Shown here piece by piece: positions 40,790 through 40,791 of a stretch of 40,791 bases of DNA. A program made the position numbers and the translations under genes. A model generated the notes under the pieces. The model had not been told where the DNA came from. It did not search any database and saw only the letters and a program-made list of their open reading frames with translations. The first letter of the stretch is position 1; every line of letters starts with the position of its first letter. Origin of the DNA: Collinsella sp. BA40 (GTDB lineage: Bacteria; Actinomycetota; Coriobacteriia; Coriobacteriales; Coriobacteriaceae); the NCBI RefSeq assembly GCF_008014645.1, contig NZ_VOWY01000019.1, positions 1 through 40,791 of the forward strand, written 5' to 3'.

Positions 40790-40791
40790 CC

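Noticed and set aside
1-40791. The whole window as a transposon or plasmid with terminal inverted repeats
   Set aside because: It carries murJ, uvrA, uvrB, coaE and guaA, has no transposase, integrase or replication gene, and its base composition appears even.

Overview
The window is GC-rich, gene-dense chromosomal DNA of a bacterium. The gene set suggests an anaerobic member of the Actinomycetota, most likely class Coriobacteriia (Collinsella/Olsenella-like): a stand-alone [FeFe] hydrogenase, several gut-anaerobe-type FAD oxidoreductases, a BaiA-like SDR, Elp3, and a membrane Ser/Thr kinase. Placement at genus level is inference from gene content, not from a marker gene. No rRNA, tRNA, CRISPR array, prophage or insertion sequence is visible. 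Both ends carry the same 61-bp sequence in inverted orientation (1-61 and 40729-40789), so the piece is bounded by copies of one dispersed repeat.

Left third (1-17 kb). Minus strand: ybaK-murJ (Cys-tRNA(Pro) deacylase and lipid II flippase), then a secreted NlpC/P60 peptidoglycan hydrolase. A BaiA/FabG-like SDR (+) converges on uvrA (-). A plus-strand operon follows: an Mrp/NBP35 iron-sulfur carrier with a cysteine-rich tail and two FAD-dependent oxidoreductases. It converges on a minus-strand run of DUF308 membrane protein plus a catalytically dead-looking histidine phosphatase, uvrB, a lytic transglycosylase and coaE.

Middle (17-25 kb). A TerB_N/TerB_C protein is translationally coupled to a BrxD-like P-loop ATPase. 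A Lhr/BrxHI-type helicase follows, separated from them by a group-B-like [FeFe] hydrogenase on the opposite strand. LexA/SOS-like boxes (GAAC-N4-GTTC type) lie in front of the terB gene and of the helicase. Variants lie in front of uvrA and uvrB, so the Ter/BrxD/BrxHI module may be induced by DNA damage together with excision repair. This is the most interesting system in the window.

Right third (25-41 kb). A membrane-anchored spermidine-synthase-like protein is coupled to elp3. Divergent from elp3 is a Trm9/ALKBH8-like methyltransferase, then a divergent TrmB and a Ski2-like DUF3516 helicase: a tRNA-modification/RNA-processing neighbourhood. Two ~140-bp palindromic elements with 23-bp perfect arms flank this block. 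After them come a membrane Ser/Thr kinase with an HTH protein, two small conserved proteins (DUF4190/DUF4352 and DUF5714), and a frameshifted two-repeat membrane protein. An ABC-F ATPase follows, whose leader has a three-codon upstream ORF and a hairpin that covers its ribosome binding site. Last is a GMP synthase that lacks the glutaminase domain.

Starts were chosen by ribosome-binding-site spacing and conserved N-termini. Two genes (elp3, kinase) look leaderless.
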